A stretch of DNA of 64,000 bases from Hymenobacter guriensis (GCF_015773195.1 NZ_JADWYK010000005.1:248001-312000); one strand, 5' to 3'; shown: positions 50,742 to 59,068, numbered from the stretch's first letter. The notes: generated by a model from the sequence alone, not told the origin. Numbers and translations: made by a program.

Positions 50742-51569
50742 TTACGCGCTTTGGCGAATCTCATCCTTCAGGAGCTCCACGAAGCGGTTGAATTCGGGCT
50801 CGGCTTCCACATTTTCGTGCCAGGCCAGTCCCATTTCGGCCAGGTTGTACTGGTGTTGGGCGCTGATGGTGGCGCCGGGTAGCAGCCGGCCGCTGGCGTC
50901 CCGCTCGTAGCCCAGGAGCCAGAGCCGGTCGGCCAGGGCGGTGGTGGTCTGGATGTCGTGGGAGACGATGACGACGGTGTTCAGCTCGTCCATGGTCGTT
51001 ACTTCGAGGATGATTTTCTTGACCTCGTCAATCATGGCAATGTCGAGGCCGGAGAACGGCTCGTCGAGCAGGATGAGGTGGTCGGAGCAAAGGAGCTGCT
51101 GGGCAATAGCGGCGCGCTGGCGCTGCCCGCCGGAAAGATGGGCCGGGTATTTTTTGCGGTGCTGGCTTAGCTGGAACCGCTCCAAGTAGGCATCGGTCTG
51201 GCGCTTGGCTTCCTCGGGCTCGTACTTCCGGGCAGCGGCCACCAGCAGGTTGTCTTGCAAGGTGCGATGGTTGAACAGCGGATACTGCTGCTGCACAAAG
51301 CCCACGGCGCCGGGCGTCACTTCTTCCTGCTCAATGCCCACCTTCACCGTGCCGCTGGTGGGCGTAATCAGCCCGGCCATGATGCGGCACAACACCGATT
51401 TGCCCAAACCTGAACGGCCATAGAAGCCCACTACCTGCCCTTGGTTCATGTTGGGCCGGCACACGTCGAGCACCTGCGCCGAGATGTCGCGCAGCACGGT
51501 TTCGCCCCCATATTCCATCGACACGTTGTCGAGGGTGAGGACCGGGGCTTTGTAGAAATAGGGCGTCAT
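50742..51569 (-). CDS. ABC transporter ATP-binding protein (nitrate/sulfonate type)
   Basis: A 275-residue ATPase. Walker A is YGRSGLGKSVLC, the Q-loop FVQQQYPLF, the signature HLSGGQRQRAAIAQQLL, Walker B LILLDEPFSGLD and the switch histidine VIVSHD. This resembles NrtD/SsuB/TauB-type subunits, with an added C-terminal tail of about 55 residues (YNLAEMGLAWHEN onward). ATG at 51569 is preferred; the frame extends to 51671 only through a repeat element. The permease and the binding protein are upstream on the same strand. Confidence 0.9.
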   Translation of the reverse strand: MTPYFYKAPVLTLDNVSMEYGGETVLRDISAQVLDVCRPNMNQGQVVGFYGRSGLGKSVLCRIMAGLITPTSGTVKVGIEQEEVTPGAVGFVQQQYPLFNHRTLQDNLLVAAARKYEPEEAKRQTDAYLERFQLSQHRKKYPAHLSGGQRQRAAIAQQLLCSDHLILLDEPFSGLDIAMIDEVKKIILEVTTMDELNTVVIVSHDIQTTTALADRLWLLGYERDASGRLLPGATISAQHQYNLAEMGLAWHENVEAEPEFNRFVELLKDEIRQSA

Positions 51570-51616
51570 CGTTGAGTTAGTGAAATGGTGAGTTTGGCGT
51601 TTGAATCTTTCTCGAA

Positions 51617-51709
51617 CGTCATGCTGAGCTCGTCGAAGCATCTCTACCGCTTCGTTGCAGTAGTAATTCAACGAAGCGGTAGAGATGCTTCGACGAGCTC
51701 AGCATGACG
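51617..51709. repeat. GTCATGCTGAGC hairpin element, copy 2
   Basis: A perfect 41-bp inverted repeat (51617-51657 and 51669-51709) with the loop CAGTAGTAATT. It lies between the permease and the ATPase genes of one operon, where it could slow transcription or shield the mRNA. Confidence 0.92.
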
Positions 51710-51731
51710 CACTGCAGAGGCTTTAAACCGA

Positions 51732-52508
51732 TTACCGGGCGGTGGTGAGCGAGGAGTAGGGGAAGAACACGCGGCGCAGGAGGCCGAAAACGTAGTCCTG
51801 GGCGGCACCGGCGGCGAGGATGACCAGCTGGATGGCCACTACGCCGTCGAGGTGGAGGTAGCGGTTTTGCTTGTAGAGCAGCAGCCCAATGCCGCCTTCC
51901 GACTGGTAGAGTGTTTCCACCAGCGTAATCATCGTCCAGATGATGGCGAAGTTCTGGCGTACCACTTCCAGCATATCATCCAGCTTGCCCAGCACCACCA
52001 CTTCCCAGAAGCTGCGCCACTCGCCCAAACCCAGGGTGCGGGCGTGGTCCATCTCCTGCTGGGTGGTAGTCAGAATCACCGAGGTCATGCCCGTGACGAG
52101 GTACACCGTAGTGGCAAAAATCAGCACCGAAAGCTTGACCTCGTGGCCCGAGCTAACCATCAGGGCCATGAAGAACGTGAGGCCGGTGAGGGTAAGGTAG
52201 CGCATCTTGGAGGCCGCATACGCCAACGGGCGGAAGAAGGGCAGGGCCGTGAGGTAGGAAATCAGCAACGCCAATACAGTGGCCACGGCCAGGGCTTGCA
52301 GCGCCGTAGTCATGCTGGCCCACAGCTCCTGGATGAGGCCCTGCGTGGTGACCATGTCCACGAATGCGCGGAGAACTTCACTGAGAGAGGGGAACATGCG
52401 CAGCGGCATCCACAGCCACAGCCCCAGCAGCAGGGCCGCCTGGCCCGCCGCCATCAAGGCAAAAGTGCGGCGGCGGGGCTGGGCATTAGGAGAGAATAAC
52501 TCTTTCAT
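51732..52508 (-). CDS. ABC transporter permease (SsuC/NrtB-like)
   Basis: A 258-residue inner-membrane permease of the binding-protein-dependent family with about six helices (for example LMAAGQAALLLGLWLWMPL and ALQALAVATVLALLISYLTA). The EAA-like loop is MDHARTLGLGEWRSFWEVVV. The layout suits import of small anions such as nitrate, sulfonate or taurine, or other small molecules; the substrate is not known. It is encoded between the binding-protein fusion and the ATPase. Confidence 0.88.
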   Translation of the reverse strand: MKELFSPNAQPRRRTFALMAAGQAALLLGLWLWMPLRMFPSLSEVLRAFVDMVTTQGLIQELWASMTTALQALAVATVLALLISYLTALPFFRPLAYAASKMRYLTLTGLTFFMALMVSSGHEVKLSVLIFATTVYLVTGMTSVILTTTQQEMDHARTLGLGEWRSFWEVVVLGKLDDMLEVVRQNFAIIWTMITLVETLYQSEGGIGLLLYKQNRYLHLDGVVAIQLVILAAGAAQDYVFGLLRRVFFPYSSLTTAR

Positions 52509-52534
52509 GGGAAATCAATGGTCAGAAATGGAAC

Positions 52535-52628
52535 GTCATGCTGAGCGGAGTCGAAGCATCTCTACCTCTGGCTAATTATTGCCATTGCAACGAAGCGGTA
52601 GAGATGCTTCGACTTCGCTCAGCATGAC
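52535..52628. repeat. GTCATGCTGAGC hairpin element, copy 3
   Basis: Arms 52535-52566 and 52597-52628 (32 bp, one mismatch) around a 30-base loop that still contains GCAACGAAGC, the decayed inner part of the right arm. It lies between the binding-protein fusion gene and the permease gene. Confidence 0.88.
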
Positions 52629-52689
52629 TGTTCATAGTTGAAGAGAATGAAATGGCAACTCACAAGTTCACCAGCTCACTATTTCACCG

Positions 52690-54468
52690 TTAGTTGCCCA
52701 GCACGATTTCTACGCGGCGGTTTTTGGCTTTGCCTTCGGGCGTGGCGTTGCTGGCCACGGGCTCCTGGGCTCCGTGGGCGTACACCTGCACGCGGCCGGC
52801 GGGGAAGGCGCTGGCGCTTTTAGCTTCTAGCCAATGCTGCACGGCCAGGGCGCGGTCTTCGGAGAGCTGCTGGTTGCGCTGCGGGTCGCCGGCATTGTCG
52901 GTGTGGCCGTGCACGGCTACTTTCAGACGGCCGGCCACTACCAGGTCATCGAAAAGCTTGGCCAGCTGCTGCTCGGCGGCGGGGGTAAAGGAGCTCTGGC
53001 CCGTGTTGAACTCGATGTTCCAGGCCCGCTTGCTCACGCTCTGGCGGATTTCATCATCAGCGGCAAACTGCTGCTGCTCGGCCGGGGCCAGGGTTTTGCC
53101 GCGGTATTTGTCCTGCAGCTTGCGCAGTGGGGCAAGGTCGAGCATCTGGTCCAGGGGCACGTAGCTGGGCAGCTCCTTGGGGTAGAGGCGGTGCTGCACG
53201 TCGCCGAAGGTTTTGTACACGGCCGCGTAGATATTGGTGCCGCCTTCGTTGAGGCCGAACAAGGCCAGGTTATCCGAGAAGTTGAAGGCCTTAGAGCCAC
53301 CTAGCTCCACCACCTCGCCGTTGCGGTCGGCCTCGCTTACGCCCTTGTAGTAGCGCAGCCAGTAAGCACCGGGCTTGTCCTTGTCGCCGTACACCACGCT
53401 GGAAATATCGGCGGCGCGGCTCAGGGCCTCAGGGTGACTTTTTACCTGGTCGCCGGCTACGGCCAGGGCCGTTATCAGGCCTTCTACTTCTTTCTGGTGG
53501 GTTTCATACCAGAGCTTGGTTGTCACCATGATGTTGGGCATCTGGTTGGAGTAGTCCTTGGTGCTAACAATGTTGACCAAGCCACCCTTCTGGCGGGCAA
53601 TGTTCACGTCGCCGGGCGTCCAGGTGGCTACGGCATCGGCTACCACGTCCACTTTCACGCCGGTGTTCTTGCCGTTTACCACTTTGGTGCGCTGCTCGGG
53701 CTTGCCCAGGATGTACTTCTCGGCGGCCACCAGGAAGTCGGAAGCGGCCATGAAGTTCACGGCCTCGGGGTCGTAGGTGGTTTCGTCGGGGTTGACTTTC
53801 AGGCCGTTGTCGGCGCACCACTTCAGGGCAATGTTCTGGTCGCCGTCGCGCAGGTAGCAGGCCACGGTTTTGCCCAGAGCGGCCTTGGGGTTGTCGAGCC
53901 ACTCTTTCGGACCCATCAGCTTGTCCTCGCCGAAGCTTTTACCCACCGAGTATGGAATAATCTGCAGGCTGGTGCCGGCCTTTTCCAGCTGGGGCTGCAC
54001 TGCCGAGAAGGCCGGCAGTCCGTCGCCCATGATGCTCACCAGCAGGCCCGGCGTTTCGGGGTTGCTTTGCAGGTCGAGGGCGTTTTTCACCAGGTCGGCC
54101 TGCATTTTGGCTACGTCGTCCTGGCGCACAATCTGCATATCCAGGCCGTTGGCGGCCATGCTGGAGCCCTGGGTGGTGCGCGGGCCGCCGTTGGCCAGCA
54201 TCCCCGCCATCTGCGAGTTCCAGGCCATTACCTCCCACACCACGGGCGTGCCTTTCTCGGCCGGGGTTTCGGAAGGCAAAGGAGCCAGCGGCACCGCCAT
54301 GTTGGTGCGGGCGCCGCCGCTCTGGGTGGGCAGCTCAATGGAGTTCAGCAGCACCGATTCGGTGGCCGCTTTCTTGAAGACCATGCCGCTCGACACCAGC
54401 TTGTTGATGCCGAAGTACAGCAGCGCCACGAGCAGGGCGCCAATTACAATTTTACCGCGAGTAGTCAT
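52690..54468 (-). CDS. Periplasmic substrate-binding domain fused to OmpA domain
   Basis: A 592-residue fusion. An N-terminal membrane helix (KIVIGALLVALLYFGINKLV) anchors it to the inner membrane; there is no lipobox. Residues about 60-440 form a periplasmic binding-protein fold of the NMT1/phosphate-like type (GTPVVWEVMAWNSQMAGML, then YSVGKSFGEDKLMGPKEWL, DVVADAVATWTPGDVNI). Residues about 475-592 are a complete OmpA C-terminal domain (NIEFNTGQSSFTPAAEQQL, VHGHTDNAGDPQRNQQLSED, AKNRRVEIVLGN), which binds peptidoglycan. A binding protein tied to both membrane and wall is unusual. It is the hub of the six-gene cluster with permease and ATPase downstream. Confidence 0.88.
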   Translation of the reverse strand: MTTRGKIVIGALLVALLYFGINKLVSSGMVFKKAATESVLLNSIELPTQSGGARTNMAVPLAPLPSETPAEKGTPVVWEVMAWNSQMAGMLANGGPRTTQGSSMAANGLDMQIVRQDDVAKMQADLVKNALDLQSNPETPGLLVSIMGDGLPAFSAVQPQLEKAGTSLQIIPYSVGKSFGEDKLMGPKEWLDNPKAALGKTVACYLRDGDQNIALKWCADNGLKVNPDETTYDPEAVNFMAASDFLVAAEKYILGKPEQRTKVVNGKNTGVKVDVVADAVATWTPGDVNIARQKGGLVNIVSTKDYSNQMPNIMVTTKLWYETHQKEVEGLITALAVAGDQVKSHPEALSRAADISSVVYGDKDKPGAYWLRYYKGVSEADRNGEVVELGGSKAFNFSDNLALFGLNEGGTNIYAAVYKTFGDVQHRLYPKELPSYVPLDQMLDLAPLRKLQDKYRGKTLAPAEQQQFAADDEIRQSVSKRAWNIEFNTGQSSFTPAAEQQLAKLFDDLVVAGRLKVAVHGHTDNAGDPQRNQQLSEDRALAVQHWLEAKSASAFPAGRVQVYAHGAQEPVASNATPEGKAKNRRVEIVLGN

Positions 54469-54548
54469 TTTATTGATGGTTGGTTTTTAGTGGTTGGTTG
54501 AGGATTCCCCTTCTGCATGCAGGAGGGGAACTAGCGCAGCTTCTAGCC

Positions 54549-55547
54549 TTAGTCCAGCAGGCTGGTATAGGCGTCGTTGGTGGCGGTGCGGGTCTGGGCG
54601 GTGGTGCGGGGCGCGGGCTGCTCGTCGAGCAGGGCGTTGAACTCGCCTTTCTGGTATTTCTCCAGCAGGCGCTGGCCTTTCTCGCTCATCACCCCGTTCT
54701 GGATGTCCATTTCCTTCACGAACTCCTGGGAGTAGCGCATGGCTTGCTTGATCTGGCCGAGCTGCTGGGCCATGTCCTGGGCCACGCGGTCGGTAGCCAG
54801 GTCGAAGAAGTACTTCTTGTCTGGGTCGCCACGCAGGATGTTCATAGCGGCGCGCATGCCGCTGCTGGTGCGCTTCACCAGCTCGTATTCGTCTTTCAGC
54901 AGATTCACCTTGAACTTGCTGTTGTCGATCTGGCGCAGGGCCGCTTTCAGGATCTGGCGCATCACCAAGCTCACGTTTTGGGTGGTGGTAAGCATGGGCT
55001 GCAGGCGCTGGTTGTATTCCTGGAGCTGAGCGGCGCGGGAAGCGTAGGAGGCGGCCGCGTCGCCTTCCTGCTGGCGGGTGGCCGAGTCGGCTAGCTGCAG
55101 GTACTCGCGCATCTGCTGGTTGTTGGCTTCCAGCTTGCGCTTCACCAGCTCGTGGGCGCCTTCGATGTGGCCTACTTCTTCCTCCATCTTGCGGGCTTCC
55201 TGGCCGGTGCTACGGATGTAGTCCTCCATGATGCCGATGGGGTCGGTGTTGACGAAGATGCCAGCGGCGGTGCGGAAAATGCGCTGCCCGGCATACCACA
55301 GCCCCGCCTTGATGCGTGGGCTGGTCACGAGCAGAAACAGCAGAAACAGCGCACCCAGCCCAATGCCCAGCTTCACGGTGTCGAACACCATGTCTACCAG
55401 GAATGGCACGATGATGCCCCAGCCGTAGACGCCGGCGGCTACCAGCCCACCGAGGAAAACCCAGCCGGCTACTTTTTCCGGCTGCTGCCACTTAGGCAAG
55501 TCGCCGGAGAGGCTGGAAGAAGAGTTGGAAAGGAGAGGAGTGTTCAT
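54549..55547 (-). CDS. Membrane-anchored PspA-like coiled-coil protein
   Basis: A 332-residue protein with two hydrophobic segments at about 28-48 and 58-80 (AGWVFLGGLVAAGVYGWGII and GLGALFLLFLLVTS), then a long helical domain reminiscent of PspA/IM30: NTDPIGIMEDYIRSTGQEAR, SRAAQLQEYNQRLQPMLTTT and the charged C-terminal helix. PspA-like proteins polymerise on membranes under stress. That relation is by pattern only. It lies between the coiled-coil gene and the binding-protein fusion and was probably co-transcribed with them. Confidence 0.75.
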   Translation of the reverse strand: MNTPLLSNSSSSLSGDLPKWQQPEKVAGWVFLGGLVAAGVYGWGIIVPFLVDMVFDTVKLGIGLGALFLLFLLVTSPRIKAGLWYAGQRIFRTAAGIFVNTDPIGIMEDYIRSTGQEARKMEEEVGHIEGAHELVKRKLEANNQQMREYLQLADSATRQQEGDAAASYASRAAQLQEYNQRLQPMLTTTQNVSLVMRQILKAALRQIDNSKFKVNLLKDEYELVKRTSSGMRAAMNILRGDPDKKYFFDLATDRVAQDMAQQLGQIKQAMRYSQEFVKEMDIQNGVMSEKGQRLLEKYQKGEFNALLDEQPAPRTTAQTRTATNDAYTSLLD

Positions 55548-55584
55548 GGTTGTAGGAGTTGGTTGTGGAGGATGGACCCGCGGG

Positions 55585-56271
55585 CTACTTCAGCAGGAAG
55601 GACTGGGTGGCCTGGCGGTGGGCCTGCAGCTCGGCCGCGGCGGCGGAGTTTGCTAGTTCGTAGGAGGCCATGGCGGCCGTGGCTTTCTGGCTTTCCTGCT
55701 GGCGCTGCTGCTGCACCTGCAACAGCTCCTGCTGCTTGGCTTCCAGCTGGCGCTGCAGGTCCGTAAGGGCAGCTTGCAGCTGGGTTTCCTGCTGTTGCAG
55801 CTGCACCAGGGCGCTGGCGGGCTGGTTCGGAATCTTGATTTCGCCCAGCTTTTCGCGGTGCCGCTCCAGAATGTGGTTGCGGTCGGCGGTGAGCTTGCGC
55901 TCAAACTCCTCAGCCGAAGCCAGCAGACCGGGCAAGTCCATGCCCGTCACGGCCGAAAAGGCATTGAAGGCCGTTTGGTAGAGGATGGGCCCGCTCAGCC
56001 CACTGGCCCCCAGGCTCTTTACCATTTTGGTGTAAGCCACGAAGTCCTTGCCGTTGCCCGTGAGCAGGCTCTGGATGTGGTCGAGGTGGCGCTGCTCGGG
56101 CTGGGTAACCAGGGGAGGGGCTGCTGGGTAGGGCATGCCCGCCGGGGTTAAGGCCGGGGGAGCGGCATTCGGCAGCGGCCGGGCCGAAGCAGGCGCGGGG
56201 GAAGTGGATTCCTCGCCTTCCTCAATGAAGAAGTCTTTGGCCGCTTTGGCGAGGTTGTCGAAGATGGGCAT
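55585..56271 (-). CDS. Cytoplasmic coiled-coil protein, first gene of the cluster
   Basis: A 228-residue protein. A short N-terminal segment (MPIFDNLAKAAKDFFIEEGE) precedes a proline/alanine-rich linker, a helical region (LLTGNGKDFVAYTKMVKSLG), and a long glutamine-rich coiled coil (residues 155-215, LQQQETQLQAALTDLQRQLE). No signal peptide or membrane helix. It is encoded 37 bases upstream of the PspA-like gene and is the leading gene of the six. I recognise no family; TelA-type cluster proteins have a comparable place in other bacteria, but no sequence similarity can be claimed. Confidence 0.65.
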   Translation of the reverse strand: MPIFDNLAKAAKDFFIEEGEESTSPAPASARPLPNAAPPALTPAGMPYPAAPPLVTQPEQRHLDHIQSLLTGNGKDFVAYTKMVKSLGASGLSGPILYQTAFNAFSAVTGMDLPGLLASAEEFERKLTADRNHILERHREKLGEIKIPNQPASALVQLQQQETQLQAALTDLQRQLEAKQQELLQVQQQRQQESQKATAAMASYELANSAAAAELQAHRQATQSFLLK

Positions 56272-56347
56272 TGGTCAGGCGGTGTTTGGTTGATGGTAGC
56301 CTATTGCCAAACCCGGTGCCGCCCGTAACTACATTGGTTGAGATATG

Positions 56348-56359
56348 AGTTATATAACT
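56348..56359. promoter_or_regulatory. 12-bp palindrome upstream of the six-gene cluster
   Basis: AGTTATATAACT is self-complementary and sits in an AT-rich stretch about 77 bases before the first ATG of the cluster (56271). It may be an operator; no matching regulator is known. Confidence 0.35.
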
Positions 56360-56404
56360 GATAATGAGAAAGTAAAAATAAAACATGGGAAGGCTGAGAA
56401 TTCC

Positions 56405-56440
56405 GCAAAAAGAAAAACCCTTCCATTTTGGAAGGGTCGG
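56405..56440 (-). terminator. Terminator for the CrtA-like gene
   Basis: ACCCTTCCA and TGGAAGGGT arms with a three-base loop, followed on the minus strand by a run of T. It lies after the CrtA-like stop at 56642, past hairpin copy 4. Confidence 0.75.
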
Positions 56441-56464
56441 TTTTCAGAATGAAGCTGTCTGGGC

Positions 56465-56555
56465 CGTCATGCTGAGCTTGCCGAAGCATCTCTACCACTT
56501 CGCTGAATGATGCAGGCGAAGCGGTAGAGATGCTTCGGCTCCGCTCAGCATGACG
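56465..56555. repeat. GTCATGCTGAGC hairpin element, copy 4
   Basis: Arms of about 39 bp beginning at 56465 and ending at 56555, with four mismatches and a loop of about 12 bases. It lies between the CrtA-like stop and its terminator. Confidence 0.85.
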
Positions 56556-56641
56556 TTCGGTTTACACAGCCGTAACCTACTGCCGCAGAACGATCCGCTG
56601 GCGGGCAGATGCAAACGTATTGCGTTTCTACCTCTCATTGA

Positions 56642-57334
56642 CTACGCCTGCGTCGGGTTGCGCCCGTCGAGGGTGCCGCGGCTGCTGAGTACCCGGAAGC
56701 GCGCAAACAACTCTTCCCCATACCATTTTTCCTGGCGGGTGAGCTTGATAACTTCCTTGTGTTTTTCGCTGCGGTAGGCGTAGTCCTGCATAGCCTGGGC
56801 CGAGGTCCACAAACTAAAGGTGGCCTGGCGCACGACGGGCAGCTCGCCCAGGCCAATAGCGGCCAGTACGCCGGGGGCCTGGGCAATGGTAGCGCTGGTA
56901 GGCGCCACGTAGCGCCAGAAGCGCGGCGTTTTGTGCCAGCGGATAGAGGCGCGGGTAAGCACCGCTACCGGCCCATCGGCAGCCTGACTGGTATCGGGGT
57001 AGTCAAATGGGTTTTGCTTGTCCCAGAGTCCGTGCGACTTGATTGGGGCCAGATGGGCCGTCCAGATTTCCTGGCACCGGTGCTTGTACTCCCGCCACAG
57101 CGGGTGGCTATTAAAAAAATCTTCCGCCGCCGCTTCCGATTCCCACACGGCCATAAAGCCGTAGCGCAGCAGGTTGGGCAGTGCGCCGAAGCCCCCGGCC
57201 CCGCTGCCCAGCAGCTTCTGAAACTGCAGCCCAGGTACGCGCTGCAGGGGGCGCTGGGCCGTGCCCATTTGCGCAAATCCCCAGCGCTTCTGATTGGGGT
57301 GCAGCGTAAGCAAGGAAATAGTAGTGAGGGGCAA
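56642..57334 (-). CDS. Spheroidene monooxygenase-like protein (CrtA family)
   Basis: A 230-residue protein of the CrtA/DUF3291 type: KRWGFAQMGTAQRPLQRVPG at the N-terminus, then FMAVWESEAAAEDFFNSHPL and PVVRQATFSLWTSAQAMQDY. CrtA oxygenates carotenoids; Bacteroidetes homologues may act on other substrates. No ATG fits the family start, so a TTG at 57334 is proposed. Open frame extends to 57421 through a cysteine-rich stretch that appears non-coding. Confidence 0.75.
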   Translation of the reverse strand: MPLTTISLLTLHPNQKRWGFAQMGTAQRPLQRVPGLQFQKLLGSGAGGFGALPNLLRYGFMAVWESEAAAEDFFNSHPLWREYKHRCQEIWTAHLAPIKSHGLWDKQNPFDYPDTSQAADGPVAVLTRASIRWHKTPRFWRYVAPTSATIAQAPGVLAAIGLGELPVVRQATFSLWTSAQAMQDYAYRSEKHKEVIKLTRQEKWYGEELFARFRVLSSRGTLDGRNPTQA

Positions 57335-57447
57335 GAGAAAGCGGGAAAAAAAATCAAAAAACAAGCCAGCTGGGCATTGAAGCAGCTGCGCAAAGCCAAG
57401 CGCCACATGGCCCGCGGGCACGTGGCAAGCTACAAACAGCGCGTAAA

Positions 57448-57475
57448 AAAAGGACCGGGGCAGCCCGGTCCTTTT
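57448..57475 (-). terminator. Terminator after the PNPOx-like gene
   Basis: A perfect 12-bp stem (AAAAGGACCGGG) with a four-base loop, 23 bases after the stop of the gene ending at 57498. Confidence 0.85.
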
Positions 57476-57497
57476 ATAACAATTGGCTTCTCAAATG

Positions 57498-58010
57498 TTA
57501 CTGCACGTTCACCTTGGCGTGCTCGTTCACGTCGTCGGCTTTGCTTCGCTCGCCGGTGGCTAGGGCACGCACGTAGGCATAGGCCCGCGTGAGAACCGAG
57601 CTGGGGGTATCCCAGTACTCGCCTTTGTCGATTTCCACTTTCAGAATGTAGATGCTAGGGTCGTCTTTGCCGCCGGGAAACCACGCACGCATTGACTCAT
57701 TCCACAGCTCGTTAATCTTGGCTTGGTCGCGGTAGGCATTGGCGCGGCCCGAAACCGAGACGTACACGTTGCTTTCGGGGTTGGCGAAGCTCAGGTTTAC
57801 CTGGCTGTCCTTTTTCACTTCGTATACTTTCGCCGATTCCTTGTCGGTCAGGAACAGCAGCGCGCCCGAGCCGTCGGGCTTTTGGGTGAACATAGGGCGG
57901 CTGCGCAGGGAGTGGTCCTCGTCGGTGGTGGTGAGCATGGCAATGCGCACATCCTTGATTTTTTCCAGGAGGGTAGTGAGGTCGTTGGTAACGGGTGTTT
58001 GGTCGGCCAT
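57498..58010 (-). CDS. Pyridoxamine 5'-phosphate oxidase-like general stress protein
   Basis: A 170-residue split-barrel FMN-binding protein of the general stress protein 26 type. Motifs are VRIAMLTTTDEDHSLRSRPM, LLFLTDKESAKVYEVKKD and NVYVSVSGRANAYRDQAKI. It probably binds FMN and acts in stress defence. ATG at 58010 is preferred over 58055. Confidence 0.88.
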   Translation of the reverse strand: MADQTPVTNDLTTLLEKIKDVRIAMLTTTDEDHSLRSRPMFTQKPDGSGALLFLTDKESAKVYEVKKDSQVNLSFANPESNVYVSVSGRANAYRDQAKINELWNESMRAWFPGGKDDPSIYILKVEIDKGEYWDTPSSVLTRAYAYVRALATGERSKADDVNEHAKVNVQ

Positions 58011-58161
58011 GGGGCAGGAGGTTGAAGAATAGTACATCAGGAAAACGACCCGCACCGGCGGGCCGGGCCACCGGGGTGAGCCTGCCAGAAGTACGGCCCA
58101 CGCTACGGTCGGGTTCGGGTGCAGCCCAGGTTGCCCGGATTTTCCCGACCTTCCGCCCCCA

Positions 58162-58785
58162 ATGAACTTCCTGGCTCACCTGTTGCTTTCCGGCCCGCCC
58201 ACCACGCCCGACTACGCCGACATCGTCGTGGGCAACTTCGCGGCCGAAGCCGTGCGAGGCCGTGCCGCCGTGCTGGCCTACCCCGAAGCCGTGCAGCGCG
58301 GCATCCGCCTCCACCGCTTTATCGACTCCTTTACCGACGCCCACCCCGTGGTGCGCCGCACCACCGCCCGCCTGCGCACGGCCGGCCTAGGGAAGTGGGC
58401 CGGGGTCGTGTCCGACGTGGGCTTCGACCACCTGCTGGCCCGCGACTTTGCTGAGTTTCACTACGATGCCGCCGAGCCCCTGCCCGCGTTTGCCCAGCGC
58501 ATGTACGCCTTGCTGCACGCCCGCCGCGCGGAGCTACCGCCGCGCCTGCAGCATATGCTCCAGTACATGCGCAAGGGCGACTGGCTTACCGGCTACGCCC
58601 ACCCCGAGGGCCTGCGCAATGCCTTGCTGGGCCTGAGCCGCCGCGTCCCCCAGGCCGAACTACTGGCTACCGGCGCGGCCGCGTTTCTGGCGGAGCTACC
58701 CGCCTATGAGGCAGATTTTCGGGAGTTCTGGCCGGAGCTGCGGGCGGGGGTGATGAAATTTGAAGCCTCTGCAGCAATGTTTTAG
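58162..58785 (+). CDS. acpH: Acyl carrier protein phosphodiesterase (AcpH-like)
   Basis: A 207-residue helical protein of the HD-like AcpH family, which removes 4'-phosphopantetheine from holo-ACP. The signature is MNFLAHLLLSG, GNFAAEAVRG, GIRLHRFIDSFTDAHPV and VVSDVGFDHLLARDF, with the metal-site histidines and aspartates in place. Length is normal. It is divergent from the stress-protein gene. Confidence 0.9.
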   Translation: MNFLAHLLLSGPPTTPDYADIVVGNFAAEAVRGRAAVLAYPEAVQRGIRLHRFIDSFTDAHPVVRRTTARLRTAGLGKWAGVVSDVGFDHLLARDFAEFHYDAAEPLPAFAQRMYALLHARRAELPPRLQHMLQYMRKGDWLTGYAHPEGLRNALLGLSRRVPQAELLATGAAAFLAELPAYEADFREFWPELRAGVMKFEASAAMF

Positions 58786-58812
58786 CAGAAGTTTTTTACT
58801 TTTCACTGGTTC

Positions 58813-58855
58813 ACCTAACGGGGAAGCACACAACCTGTAAGCTTCCCCGTTAGGT
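58813..58855. terminator. Long hairpin downstream of acpH
   Basis: A perfect 15-bp stem (ACCTAACGGGGAAGC) with a 13-base loop, 28 bases after the acpH stop. No long T-run follows at once, so it may serve as an mRNA 3' stabiliser or as a weak terminator before the one at 58889. Confidence 0.55.
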
Positions 58856-58888
58856 AAGTCAACTAAAAGTAGAAGTCAAACTGCCAAC

Positions 58889-58918
58889 AAAAAACGGGGC
58901 TGCTAAGCCCTGTTTTTT
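58889..58918. terminator. Bidirectional terminator between acpH and the His-rich mini-gene
   Basis: AAAAAACGGGGCT pairs with AGCCCTGTTTTTT with one wobble, and has A and T runs at its edges, so it can act on both strands. Confidence 0.7.
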
Positions 58919-58943
58919 GTTTCTTGTAGTTAGCCGAATATCC

Positions 58944-59068
58944 CTAATGCTGGCGCCCGCCTTCGCCGTGGCCGTGGCCGTGGTCGAGTTCCTCGCGGGG
59001 GCGTCGCGCACGGCGGCTACCTTGCCGTCGAAGTGCATGACCATGCCGGTCAAGGGGGTAAAGTCCAT
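58944..59068 (-). pseudogene. His-rich mini-protein gene with a 1-base deletion
   Basis: From ATG 59068 the frame encodes MDFTPLTGMVMHFDGKVAAV and RDAP, then leaves the natural phase. One base added to the run of five C (plus-strand G, 58997-59001) restores REELDHGHGHGEGGRQH and a TAG at 58944, a 41-residue product in 126 bases. The His-rich tail could bind metal. The restored product ends just before a terminator, which supports the reconstruction. A sequencing slip or a real deletion are both possible. Confidence 0.6.
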
